DNA of 64,000 nt, taken from NCBI RefSeq assembly GCF_001885905.1, contig NZ_JXKM01000004.1:306884-370883 (forward strand), read 5' to 3'. Position numbers and translations under genes: made by a program. The DNA is from Enterococcus devriesei (GTDB lineage: Bacteria; Bacillota; Bacilli; Lactobacillales; Enterococcaceae). Every line of letters starts with the position of its first letter. Position 1 is the first letter of the stretch. The notes beneath the pieces were generated by a model. It did not search any database. It was not told the origin of the DNA and was given only the letters and a program-made list of their open reading frames with translations. Shown one piece after another: positions 22,412 to 31,523 of the stretch.

Positions 22412-24487
22412 TTACTGAATTGGCGGATACAAGGCTGCTGTGGTCTTGTTGCCATTCTTCGAGTAAATGCTGGTTGATTGCGCGCCCTTTTGTTTTTCGA
22501 TGGCGGCATTTTTCTGATCTAAATCATGATAATCGTATTTCTTCGGATCAACCGGCGTGAAGCCTGCTGGTGTGTAGAAGCGCAAGAGATTCTCTTGGTT
22601 CAACTTATCTGACAGGCTCAAGGCTTGCTTGACTTGTTTTTGTTCCGCGTCAATCGTTGGTGCGATGCCAAGGGCTTTCGGATCAACGACTTGGCCGGTC
22701 TTATTATCATATGTTTGACCGCCTAGCTCAGTATAGTTTGGCGAAACGAAATCACCATTTCTAAAGGCGACGGTTTGGTCGTGTTTTGGTGAAAACAGAT
22801 CAGTCCCGAACTGGATATATTTTTGACTATCCACGCCGACTAAATGTAATAAGGTTGGCAAGACATCGATCTCGCCGCCGTATTGGTGCTGGATTCCACC
22901 GCCGGTATAACCAGGGATATGGAACATCAATGGCACCCGCTGCATTTGCGCGTCATCAAATTTACTCCAAGTCGTTGGATCTTTGCCTAAGGCTGTTGCT
23001 AGATCTTTATTGTTGCTGTCGGAGATCCCGAAGTGGTCGCCGTAAATCATAAAGATCGAATTTTGGTACACGCCAGAAGCCTTCAAATAATCAAAGAACT
23101 GACGCAAAGATTCATCCAAATAATGAGCCGTCCGCACATAATCATCGACGGTACTGTCGCCGGTCTTCAATGATGGGAAATTAAAGTTCTTATCATCGGT
23201 TAGATAAGGCGTATGATTGGTGACCGTCAAGAATTTTGAGTAGAAAGGCTGTTGCAAATGTTCTAAGTGTCCCACGGTTTCCTTCAGCATATCTTTATCC
23301 AAGATACCGTAGCCTAGGCTTTCATCCGAAGCGTTGAAATACGAACGGTCAAAGAAATTTTGATAGCCTAGATTTTTATAAACGTGGTCACGATTCCAGA
23401 AGCTGCCGACATTTCCGTGGAACACGGCGCTTGAATAACCGGCTTGCTGGTTCAAGATGGCTGGTGCCCCTTGGAAGGTATTGTCATTGCCTAGTTGCGT
23501 GAACAGTGAACCTTGCGGCAAACCGAATGTTCCGGTTTCTAACATATTTTCAGCATCACTCGTCTTCCCTTGGCCAACTTCGTGGAAAAAGTTATCAAAA
23601 GCTAAGGTCTGCTTATTGTCATTTCCAATACTGTTTAAGAATGGCGTGACCTCTTGACCATCTACCTTCATATTGATCAAAAATTGTTGGAAGCTTTCCA
23701 AGTGGATCACGATGATATTTTTACCTTTAGCGATGCCGTATTTACTTGGATCAGGCGCCGCATAATGTTGCTTCGTATATTTCAAAATATCCGTTAGACC
23801 GTTGCTTGAGGCGTGAGCCCGCACACTGTTGGTCTGTTCTGTCTTGATCCCGTCATAAATCGTAAAGGCGTCTAAACCGAGGTATTTAACGATATACGAG
23901 CGGTCAAAGGTCCGTTGTAATAATTGCGGCCGATTGGCTTCACTCATGGATAAATTCACGGAAAAAATCAAGGCCGACAAACAGCTGATCGCAATCGCGA
24001 AGGTCTTTTTGACCGGTTTGCTGACGATTTCTTTTCTTTTCGCGAAAATGTAGATCAAGATGCCTAAAAATACCAGCAGATCGATCCAATATAACACATC
24101 ATGCACCTTCATCAAGGCAAAGGAGCTGCCGGAGATTCCCTGCGAGACCTTTGAGAAACCTAAGACCGATTTGATCGTCACAAAATCAGTGAACTCACGA
24201 TAGAAAATCACGTTCAAATACAAGATCACCGTATTCAGCAGGTCTAGTAAAAATAAGAAAATTAGGGCTGGCTTGATCTTTTTAACATAAAGAAACAGAC
24301 CAAAGATCAACAAAGTCGTGGCGATCGGATTGATCCACAAAATAAAATATTGCACCGATCCTTGCACGCCTAATGAAAAATCGACGTAATACGCGAAGAT
24401 AGTTTTTGTCCAAAATAATACGCTGACCGTTAACAGAATCAGCCAACGATTCGTAAAAGCTTTTTTTACCCGGTCCATCCGGAACAC
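22412..24487 (-). CDS. ltaS: LTA synthase family protein (LtaS-type sulfatase)
   Basis: 691 residues. Five N-terminal membrane segments (to about residue 200) are followed by an extracellular sulfatase-fold domain (about 260-600). LtaS motifs are present: IIVIHLESFQQ, the nucleophile Thr in GQGKTSDAENM, the substrate His in VTNHTPY, and the metal-binding MIYGDHFG. LtaS polymerises glycerolphosphate from phosphatidylglycerol onto a glycolipid anchor to build lipoteichoic acid. Firmicutes often carry several paralogues; on a plasmid this would be an extra copy with a specialised role, which is an inference. Normal length. Confidence 0.9.
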   Translation of the reverse strand: MFRMDRVKKAFTNRWLILLTVSVLFWTKTIFAYYVDFSLGVQGSVQYFILWINPIATTLLIFGLFLYVKKIKPALIFLFLLDLLNTVILYLNVIFYREFTDFVTIKSVLGFSKVSQGISGSSFALMKVHDVLYWIDLLVFLGILIYIFAKRKEIVSKPVKKTFAIAISCLSALIFSVNLSMSEANRPQLLQRTFDRSYIVKYLGLDAFTIYDGIKTEQTNSVRAHASSNGLTDILKYTKQHYAAPDPSKYGIAKGKNIIVIHLESFQQFLINMKVDGQEVTPFLNSIGNDNKQTLAFDNFFHEVGQGKTSDAENMLETGTFGLPQGSLFTQLGNDNTFQGAPAILNQQAGYSSAVFHGNVGSFWNRDHVYKNLGYQNFFDRSYFNASDESLGYGILDKDMLKETVGHLEHLQQPFYSKFLTVTNHTPYLTDDKNFNFPSLKTGDSTVDDYVRTAHYLDESLRQFFDYLKASGVYQNSIFMIYGDHFGISDSNNKDLATALGKDPTTWSKFDDAQMQRVPLMFHIPGYTGGGIQHQYGGEIDVLPTLLHLVGVDSQKYIQFGTDLFSPKHDQTVAFRNGDFVSPNYTELGGQTYDNKTGQVVDPKALGIAPTIDAEQKQVKQALSLSDKLNQENLLRFYTPAGFTPVDPKKYDYHDLDQKNAAIEKQKGAQSTSIYSKNGNKTTAALYPPIQ

Positions 24488-24711
24488 TTCTTTCTTTATT
24501 AAATTGTCCGTATCTACTATAGCAGATTTTAAAAAAAATACCGTCAGAATAGGTGATTCCGGCGTAATTTTATAAATTTCAGAAAAATACCGGATTTACT
24601 TTCAAAATTTAATCGAAAATCCGCGCCCGGCGTTGCTTTTTCAGGTCAACTAAAATTTTTCTTAGACATAAAAAATTCACATTCTTAAGAATTTGCTATA
24701 AAATAACAAAA

Positions 24712-24742
24712 AGAACGACACCGGATACCGGTGTCGTTCTGA
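24712..24742. terminator. Terminator of BceAB operon
   Basis: AGAACGACACCGG and CCGGTGTCGTTCT form a perfect 13-bp stem with a 3-base loop between the BceB stop and the LTA synthase start. Confidence 0.85.
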
Positions 24743-24778
24743 TTTTATGGATAAACAAATTGCTTCTGTCACATCTGC

Positions 24779-26578
24779 TTAAGCTTCTCGCTTCATAACG
24801 ATTCCGGTATAAATCCAAATCGTCAGCAAGTAATAAACAAAGTATAAAACAAAGAAAATCAAGAATGGTACCCAGATATTACTATACGGTTCACTTAACA
24901 GCGTTGTAAACATTTGTAGCCCGAACAAAACATGAGCAACTCCTAATAATCCTGGAACTAAGAACAAGACCCCAATTTCTTTGCGGATTGAAGCGGTCAA
25001 TAACTGACGCCGTGTCCCAATTTTCTCTAACATAGTATAACGTCGAACGTCGCTTTTAGCACCTGATAGGATTTTGAACATCAAACAGCTGGCCAACATT
25101 GTCAGAAAGGCGATTCCTAAGAAGAAGCCCATAAATTCAAAGCCAGAGAATAAAGAGTTAAAGACTTCATATATTGTTGCCTTTTGTGTAAAGCCGCCTT
25201 CTTGCTCTAGAGCTGGGTTGTTTTTATAATTTTGAGCTGCTAATTTTTGTAAGGCTTCTTTCTCGGTCATAAAATCTTTGACCTGAACCACTTGCAACGT
25301 ACTTGCTTTGCCTTGGACTGCAGCGAAAGCTTCCGGTGAAACCAATTGATGCTCTTTGGTTTTTTGTTCTGGCAATTCTAATTGCCGCAACGCATCTTGC
25401 TTTGTAACATCCTTGGCTAACTCTTCACCTGAATAACGCACTGTTTTAGTACTATGATTATCAACAAATTCCTTATTTTGTAAAGGCGTCCGATCAAACT
25501 CCGTCTTGTCATAATAGACAGTCGTGTCGGTCTCTTTTTGTTGATAAGTCGCATTTAAGGTTGGCTTCAACGCTTCGATTTTATCCGCCACGATTTTTTG
25601 GCTATCGTTTAAGATCAAGTCGTAAGCGGTTGTTTGGTTGGTCATTTTAGGAATTTCGTTTCTAAAGCCAAGGCCGACTGTGATCGCTCCTAACGCCAAG
25701 GCAAACAGCATTGCCACTAACGACAAGATGCGCGTGTAGTCTTGAATACGGAAACTTAATTGTGAGAAGGTAAAATTATTCAAACCCTTCAAGGCTAACG
25801 AATCGGTTTGCTTCAATAAATTTAAAATGAAAATCAGCACAGCGTGGAAGACAAAATACGTTCCTGCCACGATCGTAATCAACGCGATTACTAATGCGGC
25901 AATGGCTAGCTTCGTCACTAAGGTCATCATAACATAACCCATTGCCAATAGGGCGATGCCAAAAATGGCTTCTAAGAATAACGTGATTTTTTTGCGTTTT
26001 GCTGGTGCCGGTGTTTCACTGGCTTTCAAGATTGAAAGGACTGGTTTTTTCACGATCATGACCGCATTGACGATCGCCGCCAATAAAAAGATGATGGCAA
26101 AAAAGATCAAGGTGATCACTATAGCCTTGCTATTGACTGCTGAAAAATGCGTGATGGCAATTTCTAACTGCTTCGTCAACAGTTTTTCCACGATCGTTGT
26201 CAGACCTAAACCTATTAAAATACCGACAATTGTTGCTGCGACACCGACGACAAAGGTTTCCACGAAGATCAGTTGAGCAATCTTCCGGCCTTTTGCTCCC
26301 AGCATCATGAACATGCCGTAATCTTTCTGACGCATCGTCATTAAAAAGGAATTGGCATATAAGATATAGACGAAGGTAATAATCGACAGTAGTACCGTCC
26401 CTAGGTGAAAAATAAAGACCACGGAGCTGACCATCGAATTTTGTTGTAGAAAGACTTCATTCGTTGCTAATGATTCAAACATATAAAAGATCGCCGAAGC
26501 CATGACTAGACCAGAGAAAAGCACAATGTAGTCACGCAAACGGCCCTTGATCCCAGCAAGTGATAATTTTAAAAGCAT
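24779..26578 (-). CDS. BceB-like ABC transporter permease (FtsX family)
   Basis: 599 residues with ten membrane segments in the BceB layout: one near the N-terminus, then FtsX-type segments, and a large extracellular domain of about 200 residues (about 310-505) between later helices, which in BceB-type transporters senses cyclic peptide antibiotics. FtsX core motifs YILYANSFLMTMRQKDYGMF and MLEKIGTRRQLL are visible. It is the partner of the ATPase at 26589 and of a YxeA-type protein. No BceRS two-component system is encoded beside it, so regulation must come from elsewhere. Confidence 0.85.
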   Translation of the reverse strand: MLLKLSLAGIKGRLRDYIVLFSGLVMASAIFYMFESLATNEVFLQQNSMVSSVVFIFHLGTVLLSIITFVYILYANSFLMTMRQKDYGMFMMLGAKGRKIAQLIFVETFVVGVAATIVGILIGLGLTTIVEKLLTKQLEIAITHFSAVNSKAIVITLIFFAIIFLLAAIVNAVMIVKKPVLSILKASETPAPAKRKKITLFLEAIFGIALLAMGYVMMTLVTKLAIAALVIALITIVAGTYFVFHAVLIFILNLLKQTDSLALKGLNNFTFSQLSFRIQDYTRILSLVAMLFALALGAITVGLGFRNEIPKMTNQTTAYDLILNDSQKIVADKIEALKPTLNATYQQKETDTTVYYDKTEFDRTPLQNKEFVDNHSTKTVRYSGEELAKDVTKQDALRQLELPEQKTKEHQLVSPEAFAAVQGKASTLQVVQVKDFMTEKEALQKLAAQNYKNNPALEQEGGFTQKATIYEVFNSLFSGFEFMGFFLGIAFLTMLASCLMFKILSGAKSDVRRYTMLEKIGTRRQLLTASIRKEIGVLFLVPGLLGVAHVLFGLQMFTTLLSEPYSNIWVPFLIFFVLYFVYYLLTIWIYTGIVMKREA

Positions 26579-26588
26579 CGAACTCCTC

Positions 26589-27341
26589 CTACTGTTCCAG
26601 ATTTCCGAGAATACTTAAAATCTGGCGATAAAAAGCATCCCGTGTTTGATCTTCGCGTTTGACCTCTTGATAGATCACGCCGTCTTTAATAAATAAAATT
26701 CGTTGGCAATAACTTGCTGAAAAAGGATCATGCGTGACTAATAGAATCGAAACTTGATCCTGTTGATTCAATTCTTCCATTGTATCTAACAAGTCGCGAG
26801 CACTATTTGAGTCCAAGGCTCCCGTCGGCTCATCGCCTAAAAGAATCGTTGGCTGGGTAATCAAGGCCCGCGCCGCTGCGACCCGCTGCTTTTGCCCACC
26901 GGAGATTTGAGCGGGATAACTGCTTAAAATCTCACTGATCGACAAACGTTCAGCAATCACTTTGACCCGTTGTTTTATTTCTTTCGGCTTGACTCCTTGA
27001 AGGGACAAAGGCACGGCGATATTTTCTGCTGCTGTTAAATTTTCTAATAGATTGAAATCTTGGAAAATAAAACCAATCTCACGACTACGAAAGTCTGCCA
27101 GCTGATTGCCGGATAATTTCGTAACATCCGCTTGATTGATGGCAATCTTGCCAGCCGTCGGTTTGTCGAGGGTCGCTAGTAAATTCAACAAGGTTGATTT
27201 ACCAGAGCCTGATGCACCCATGATGCCGACAAATTCACCTTTTTCTACTTCAAAGGACAATCCTTTTAAAGCTTCCGTTTTTTTCTGGTTCCCTTTACCA
27301 TAGGTTTTTCTCACTTCATTAACTGTTACGATTTTTTCCAT
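26589..27341 (-). CDS. BceA-like ABC transporter ATPase
   Basis: 250 residues. Walker A GASGSGKST, Q-loop IFQDFNLLE, signature SGGQKQR, Walker B ILLGDEPTGALD and H-loop VTHDP are all intact. Members of the MacB/LolD/BceA group energise FtsX-fold permeases. It is encoded between a YxeA-type protein and BceB with gaps under 12 bases, so the three form one operon. It probably removes peptide antibiotics from their lipid targets or exports a lipoprotein-like substrate. Confidence 0.9.
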   Translation of the reverse strand: MEKIVTVNEVRKTYGKGNQKKTEALKGLSFEVEKGEFVGIMGASGSGKSTLLNLLATLDKPTAGKIAINQADVTKLSGNQLADFRSREIGFIFQDFNLLENLTAAENIAVPLSLQGVKPKEIKQRVKVIAERLSISEILSSYPAQISGGQKQRVAAARALITQPTILLGDEPTGALDSNSARDLLDTMEELNQQDQVSILLVTHDPFSASYCQRILFIKDGVIYQEVKREDQTRDAFYRQILSILGNLEQ

Positions 27342-27347
27342 CCTACG

Positions 27348-27707
27348 TTACACTCCTAATTTTTCCGCCGCTTTTTTCGGCAGTTGTTTTTGTTGGACCT
27401 CTTCATAGGAAGTCACGCCTTTGTTTTTATTCCACGTCACTTTGAGGAACGCTTCACGGCGTAGCGGACGATCCTTCGACGCGTTAAAGTCTAATTTCTT
27501 TTCGTGGCCTTCTTCATCATAGCCAGGCAACGCATATTTATAATCGACATAGGGATTCCCGCTGTCGTCTTTTCCATTGACCTTTTCACCATCCGTGGTG
27601 ATCTGAACATAATACGCATCGCCGCTGGACATCACTTTGTCTGCGATCTGCAAACCGACAAAACCGATTACGATAAGACTCACTAAACCAATCAAGAATT
27701 TTTTCAT
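27348..27707 (-). CDS. YxeA family protein (DUF1093)
   Basis: 119 residues with an N-terminal signal/anchor (FLIGLVSLIVIGFVGLQIADKV) and a small beta-rich outside domain (YYVQITTDGEKVNGKD, YVDYKYALPGYDEEGHEKKLDF, LKVTWNKNKGVTSYEEV) typical of YxeA. In Firmicutes yxeA-type genes are often beside BceAB-like transporters and are regulated with them. It is the first gene of the three-gene operon, spaced 6 bases from the ATPase. The exact function is unknown. Confidence 0.8.
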   Translation of the reverse strand: MKKFLIGLVSLIVIGFVGLQIADKVMSSGDAYYVQITTDGEKVNGKDDSGNPYVDYKYALPGYDEEGHEKKLDFNASKDRPLRREAFLKVTWNKNKGVTSYEEVQQKQLPKKAAEKLGV

Positions 27708-27828
27708 ATTAATTTGCTCCTTTTTTCAATTTCTACGTTAACTATACAAAATCCCTATAAATCCAACCATTGAATCAACTGTCCATCACCTAACAGTTTT
27801 GTCATTTTGAAAAATAGACAAAAAAATA

Positions 27829-27862
27829 AGCTAGTCTCAACCATTCTGTGTTGACACTAGCT
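27829..27862 (-). terminator. Terminator of selenium operon
   Basis: AGCTAGT and ACTAGCT, with TCAAC/GTTGA inside, form a long stem (one mismatch). On the minus strand a long T-run follows. It marks the end of the selD-selA transcript. Confidence 0.85.
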
Positions 27863-27912
27863 CACTTAAATTTCTCTAAGCTAAGCACGTTAGCTTTAGA
27901 AGTGTTTCATAC

Positions 27913-28458
27913 TCATTTTACGGCAAAGCGTCTCATTTGCGGCAGTTTGATAAACCACGCGACTAAGAGACAAGAAACGATCTTATCAACAAAATTTCCT
28001 GTGACCGCGCCCCAATAAACCGAGCTGATCATTTCTTTACCGGATGCCCTTAACGCCATAATCACGACATCGGTACCTGAACCGGTGAATCCACCGAACA
28101 ATGCTAAACGAATCGGCGCGCCAATCATCGGACAAATAAACGCCAATAAAATCCCCGCCAACAACGCTTTCTTATAACTAAAGCCTTTCTTAGCCAACAA
28201 CGCCACAACCACTGCCACCGCTACATTGACTAACGCAAACGGGATCGATAACGGACCGCTGATCATTCCCATCAATAAATTCGTTGAAACGCCGGTTAAG
28301 ATGCCATAGCCCATACCAAAATTCGCGGCGATAAAAATCGTTCCCATCGTATCTAAAAACAGTAATGGGATATGCAGTAGTGCGACCGCTTCACCTAAGA
28401 CAACATTCAACGCGACCGCGATGGCACACATTGCGATAATTTTTGCTTTATTATTCAT
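27913..28458 (-). CDS. ECF transporter S component, CD3073-like
   Basis: 181 residues with five or six hydrophobic segments in the ECF substrate-binding (S) protein layout (AKIIAMCAIAVALNVVLGEAV start, then FLDTMGTIFIAANFGMGYGIL). It resembles the CD3073-type putative S components known in Clostridioides difficile beside TudS-related CD3072 proteins, as here. S components bind a vitamin or metabolite and share the housekeeping EcfAAT module. Position at the end of the sel operon suggests a substrate linked to selenium or sulfur, which is an inference. The start overlaps the previous gene by 8 bases. Confidence 0.7.
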   Translation of the reverse strand: MNNKAKIIAMCAIAVALNVVLGEAVALLHIPLLFLDTMGTIFIAANFGMGYGILTGVSTNLLMGMISGPLSIPFALVNVAVAVVVALLAKKGFSYKKALLAGILLAFICPMIGAPIRLALFGGFTGSGTDVVIMALRASGKEMISSVYWGAVTGNFVDKIVSCLLVAWFIKLPQMRRFAVK

Positions 28459-28924
28459 TTCTTCCTCCTTTTGCTAAAAACCGTTGCAACTCCTTCGAAA
28501 AATCCTGCTGCTCCGTCTCACTATACCAAGTTGGAACTTCCAAATAAGGTGCTTGAATCTCGGCCGCCTGACAAGCGGCGAAAAATTCTTCCATTAAGAC
28601 ACCCCGTTGACCACTGATGGAGCAATTAGGGCTTTCGTTGATCCCAATCACACCTAAATACTGATAGTCTTCTGCCTGATACGCTTGAATCTGCTGAATG
28701 ATGGGCTGAAGCATCTTTTGACACGTTTGACGATAATTGGGAAGCGTCAGATATTCTTGATAACTCATTGGCGGTCGATCGCCGCCTAACACTAAAAATT
28801 CTGGACAGGGCAACTGAATCAATGCGATCCCTCGGCTTAACAGCTCGATGGCAAAGGGGAAAGCTCCTCGTGCTCGCTCCCAGCCGTGAATCACCGCATT
28901 CTGATTCAAAATACAATGAGACAC
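28451..28924 (-). CDS. TudS-related putative desulfidase, CD3072-like
   Basis: 157 residues from the first standard start (GTG 28924), but the protein probably begins earlier. The N-terminal HCILNQNAVIHGWER, middle QLPCPEFLVLGGDRPPMSYQEY and C-terminal GINESPNCSISGQRGVLMEEF resemble DUF523/TudS thiouracil desulfidases, with the three Cys that bind an Fe-S cluster at HC, PCPE and PNCS. The only strong ribosome site (GGAGG 28959-28963) points to an ATT at 28949-28951 (IQPQKQLVAVSHC). The 3' end overlaps the S-component gene. Co-located genes suggest a pathway for sulfur- or selenium-modified compounds. Confidence 0.7.
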   Translation of the reverse strand: MSHCILNQNAVIHGWERARGAFPFAIELLSRGIALIQLPCPEFLVLGGDRPPMSYQEYLTLPNYRQTCQKMLQPIIQQIQAYQAEDYQYLGVIGINESPNCSISGQRGVLMEEFFAACQAAEIQAPYLEVPTWYSETEQQDFSKELQRFLAKGGRNE

Positions 28925-28950
28925 CGCAACTAATTGTTTCTGTGGTTGAA

Positions 28951-30345
28951 TTATTTTTCCTCCTTTCCTTCTTTAAAAATCGCTTGTAAACTCTTTTGAA
29001 TCAAAGAAAATTCATCCGACGCAATGGTTCGCACATCTAAGAGGTTGGCTTCATTTTTGATCCGACTAATGATCGGGGTTGCCCCTTCGCGCAATTTTTC
29101 CTGCAACTCAACAGCTGAATATTGTTGGCCATTCAAAACGACGGCATAGGTCGGCAATAAATGTTCCGGATAAGAACCACCGCCGATTTTGCTGCTGTCT
29201 TTTTCTACTGCGACGCTGAGGCCGCTGATTGGTTTTAACATAGCAGCTAACTCCGTGGCTTTCGCCAGACAATCCGCTTCACTTAATCCGATCATCTGCA
29301 ACGCCGGGATTGCTTGTAAAGCTTCCTTTTCATTGAGATACAGGGCTAAGGTTGCTTCTAATGCGCTGAGGGTCATTTTATCGATCCGCAAGGCCCGCAG
29401 CAATTGATTTTTTTTCATTTTTTCGATGTATTCCCGCTTACCAACGATGATTCCCGCCTGTGGTCCACCTAATAATTTATCGCCGCTAAAGGTGACGACA
29501 TCGCAGCCTTGATCCAGAACTTCTTTGACCGTTGGCTCATAGGGCAAGCCAAACGGACGCATATCCAACAAAAGTCCGCTGCCTAGGTCATTGATTAACG
29601 GCAGATCATTGGCATGGGCCAACTCGGCCAATTCACTTAACTCTGGCGTTTCGGCAAAGCCGACGATCCGATAATTGCTCGTATGGACTTTTAAAACTGC
29701 TCCAGTTTCTTCAGTCAAAGCCGTTTCATAATCGGCTAAATGGGTTTTATTCGTAGTACCGACTTCCTTGATCGTTCCGCCACTGGAAGTGATGACATCA
29801 GGAATCCGAAAGGCTCCGCCGATTTCGACTAATTCGCCCCGTGAGACTAGGACTTCCTTTTCTTGCGTCAACGTGCTGAGGACTAGTAGGACGGCCGCCG
29901 CGTTATTATTGACGACTAAAACATCTTCCGCCCCGGTCAGTTTTTTGACGATCGCCACTAAATGACTGTAACGGGACCCCCGCTTGCCACTTGCTAAATC
30001 AAATTCCAAATTTGAATAATGGAAGCTAGTAGCAACTAATTGTTCCTGAATTTTTTGACTCAACGAAGAGCGACCTAAGTTGGTATGGATCACCGTTCCT
30101 GTCCCGTTAATGACTCGGCGTAAGGAAAATTGCTTTTCAGTTAATTCTTTTTTGATCATTGTCAGAACTTCTGCTTGATCGATCACGTTTTTTTGCGTGC
30201 CATCGATTACTTCTTTGCGAATGCTGGCTAAGACTTTTTGAATGCCTTCCTTTGCGGCACCTTGGGGGTAGTCGCTACCTAGTTGCTTTAATAGCACATC
30301 CACGGAAGGCAAACTCGCTAAAATATGCTGGATTTCTTTTGACAT
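28951..30345 (-). CDS. selA: L-seryl-tRNA(Sec) selenium transferase
   Basis: 464 residues, normal for bacterial SelA. It converts Ser-tRNA(Sec) to Sec-tRNA(Sec) using selenophosphate, with PLP bound to Lys in TFSGDKLLGGPQAGII. Other SelA features: RVINGTGTVIHTNLGRSSLS near the N-terminus and GSRYSHL. It works with tRNA-Sec (21.7 kb), SelD and SelB. It is the fifth gene of the selD-yedF-DUF3343-selB-desulfurase-selA transcript and is followed by the TudS-like and S-component genes. The stop overlaps the presumed ATT start of the next gene. Confidence 0.95.
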   Translation of the reverse strand: MSKEIQHILASLPSVDVLLKQLGSDYPQGAAKEGIQKVLASIRKEVIDGTQKNVIDQAEVLTMIKKELTEKQFSLRRVINGTGTVIHTNLGRSSLSQKIQEQLVATSFHYSNLEFDLASGKRGSRYSHLVAIVKKLTGAEDVLVVNNNAAAVLLVLSTLTQEKEVLVSRGELVEIGGAFRIPDVITSSGGTIKEVGTTNKTHLADYETALTEETGAVLKVHTSNYRIVGFAETPELSELAELAHANDLPLINDLGSGLLLDMRPFGLPYEPTVKEVLDQGCDVVTFSGDKLLGGPQAGIIVGKREYIEKMKKNQLLRALRIDKMTLSALEATLALYLNEKEALQAIPALQMIGLSEADCLAKATELAAMLKPISGLSVAVEKDSSKIGGGSYPEHLLPTYAVVLNGQQYSAVELQEKLREGATPIISRIKNEANLLDVRTIASDEFSLIQKSLQAIFKEGKEEK

Positions 30346-30359
30346 AAAGTTCCTCCTAA

Positions 30360-31484
30360 TTAACGTTGCGCTAAATTTTGTAATGCGTTTAGAGTCAGCT
30401 CAAGCTCCGCTTTTGTTGTAAAGCTGGATAACGACAAGCGGACTGTTCCGCGATCCACCGTCCCTAATGCCTGATGCATCAAAGGGGCGCAGTGATAGCC
30501 GGGACGCGTGGCGATTTGGTATTCTTCCCACAAAAGCTCACTGACTACCGCCGATTCGGCGTCATGGAGATTGATGGAAAACACATCCACCCGTGGTTCA
30601 GTAAAGTCGCCATAGAGTGTCAGACCATCGATTTCTTTTAATGCTTGATAAAAATACGTGCCTAAGCTAGGTTTTTTCTCTTTTTCCAGCACCCATTCAA
30701 TCCCGGCGGTTAAACCCGCGATTCCGGGAACGTTTAATGTCCCGGCTTCTAATAACGTTGGCAGCTCCTTGGGCTGAACTTTGGAAAAAGATTGCATCCC
30801 ATCGCCGCCCGTTAATAGCGGCTCTAACGGCAGATCCTGCCGGACACAGACGCCGCCAGTCCCTTGTGGCCCATAAAGCGATTTGTGGCCGGTAAAGCAG
30901 ACTGCGGCGATCTTGCCGTCACTAAGATCGATCGGGACGACACCGGCAGTCTGAGAGGCATCAATCACTAAATACAAATCGTGCTTTTGACAAAAAGTTT
31001 TGACCCATTCCAACTTCAAAAGATTCCCGGTAACATTGCTGGCATGATTGCAGACAACAACTTTTGTTTCAGGTCGCAATTTTTCAGTGAACGCTTCATA
31101 ATGCAAGCGTCCAGTCACGGCTTCACTAGTAATCACATCAAAGGTCGCTCCCAGTTTTTCCAGTTGATACAAAGGCCGTAAAACTGAATTATGCTCCCAA
31201 TCCGTCGTCAGCACATGGTCGCCGGCTTGGATCAAGCCTTTTAAGACTTCATTTAAGGCGACGGTAGCGTTGTTGGTGAAGGCCACTTCATACTCTGAGC
31301 CCGCTTTGAATAATTCTTTGACCTGCTGACGGCTATTCTCCACTACACGAAAGCCCGCTAAGGAATACCCGTGGGCTCCCCGTGCCGGATTGCCATATTG
31401 ACCGCTGAGAATTTCTGCTACCGTATTTGCCACCACTTTTGGCTTTTGAGCCGTTGTTGCCGCATTGTCTAAATAAATACTCAC
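30360..31484 (-). CDS. Cysteine desulfurase-like (selenocysteine lyase family)
   Basis: 374 residues from GTG 31484, which follows GGGGGAG; an ATG at 31517 in frame lacks a ribosome site. Class V aminotransferase fold: SIYLDNAATTAQKP start, PLP Lys in FTGHKSLYGPQGTGG and active-site Cys region PGYHCAPLMHQALG. In sel operons of Firmicutes such an enzyme supplies selenium (or sulfur) from selenocysteine/cysteine for selenophosphate synthesis, and the context supports that. It could alternatively serve general sulfur transfer. It sits between selB and selA with short gaps. Confidence 0.85.
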   Translation of the reverse strand: MSIYLDNAATTAQKPKVVANTVAEILSGQYGNPARGAHGYSLAGFRVVENSRQQVKELFKAGSEYEVAFTNNATVALNEVLKGLIQAGDHVLTTDWEHNSVLRPLYQLEKLGATFDVITSEAVTGRLHYEAFTEKLRPETKVVVCNHASNVTGNLLKLEWVKTFCQKHDLYLVIDASQTAGVVPIDLSDGKIAAVCFTGHKSLYGPQGTGGVCVRQDLPLEPLLTGGDGMQSFSKVQPKELPTLLEAGTLNVPGIAGLTAGIEWVLEKEKKPSLGTYFYQALKEIDGLTLYGDFTEPRVDVFSINLHDAESAVVSELLWEEYQIATRPGYHCAPLMHQALGTVDRGTVRLSLSSFTTKAELELTLNALQNLAQR

Positions 31485-31523
31485 TGCTTCTCCCCCTCTG
31501 AAGAACGATTTTCGCAAACCGGC

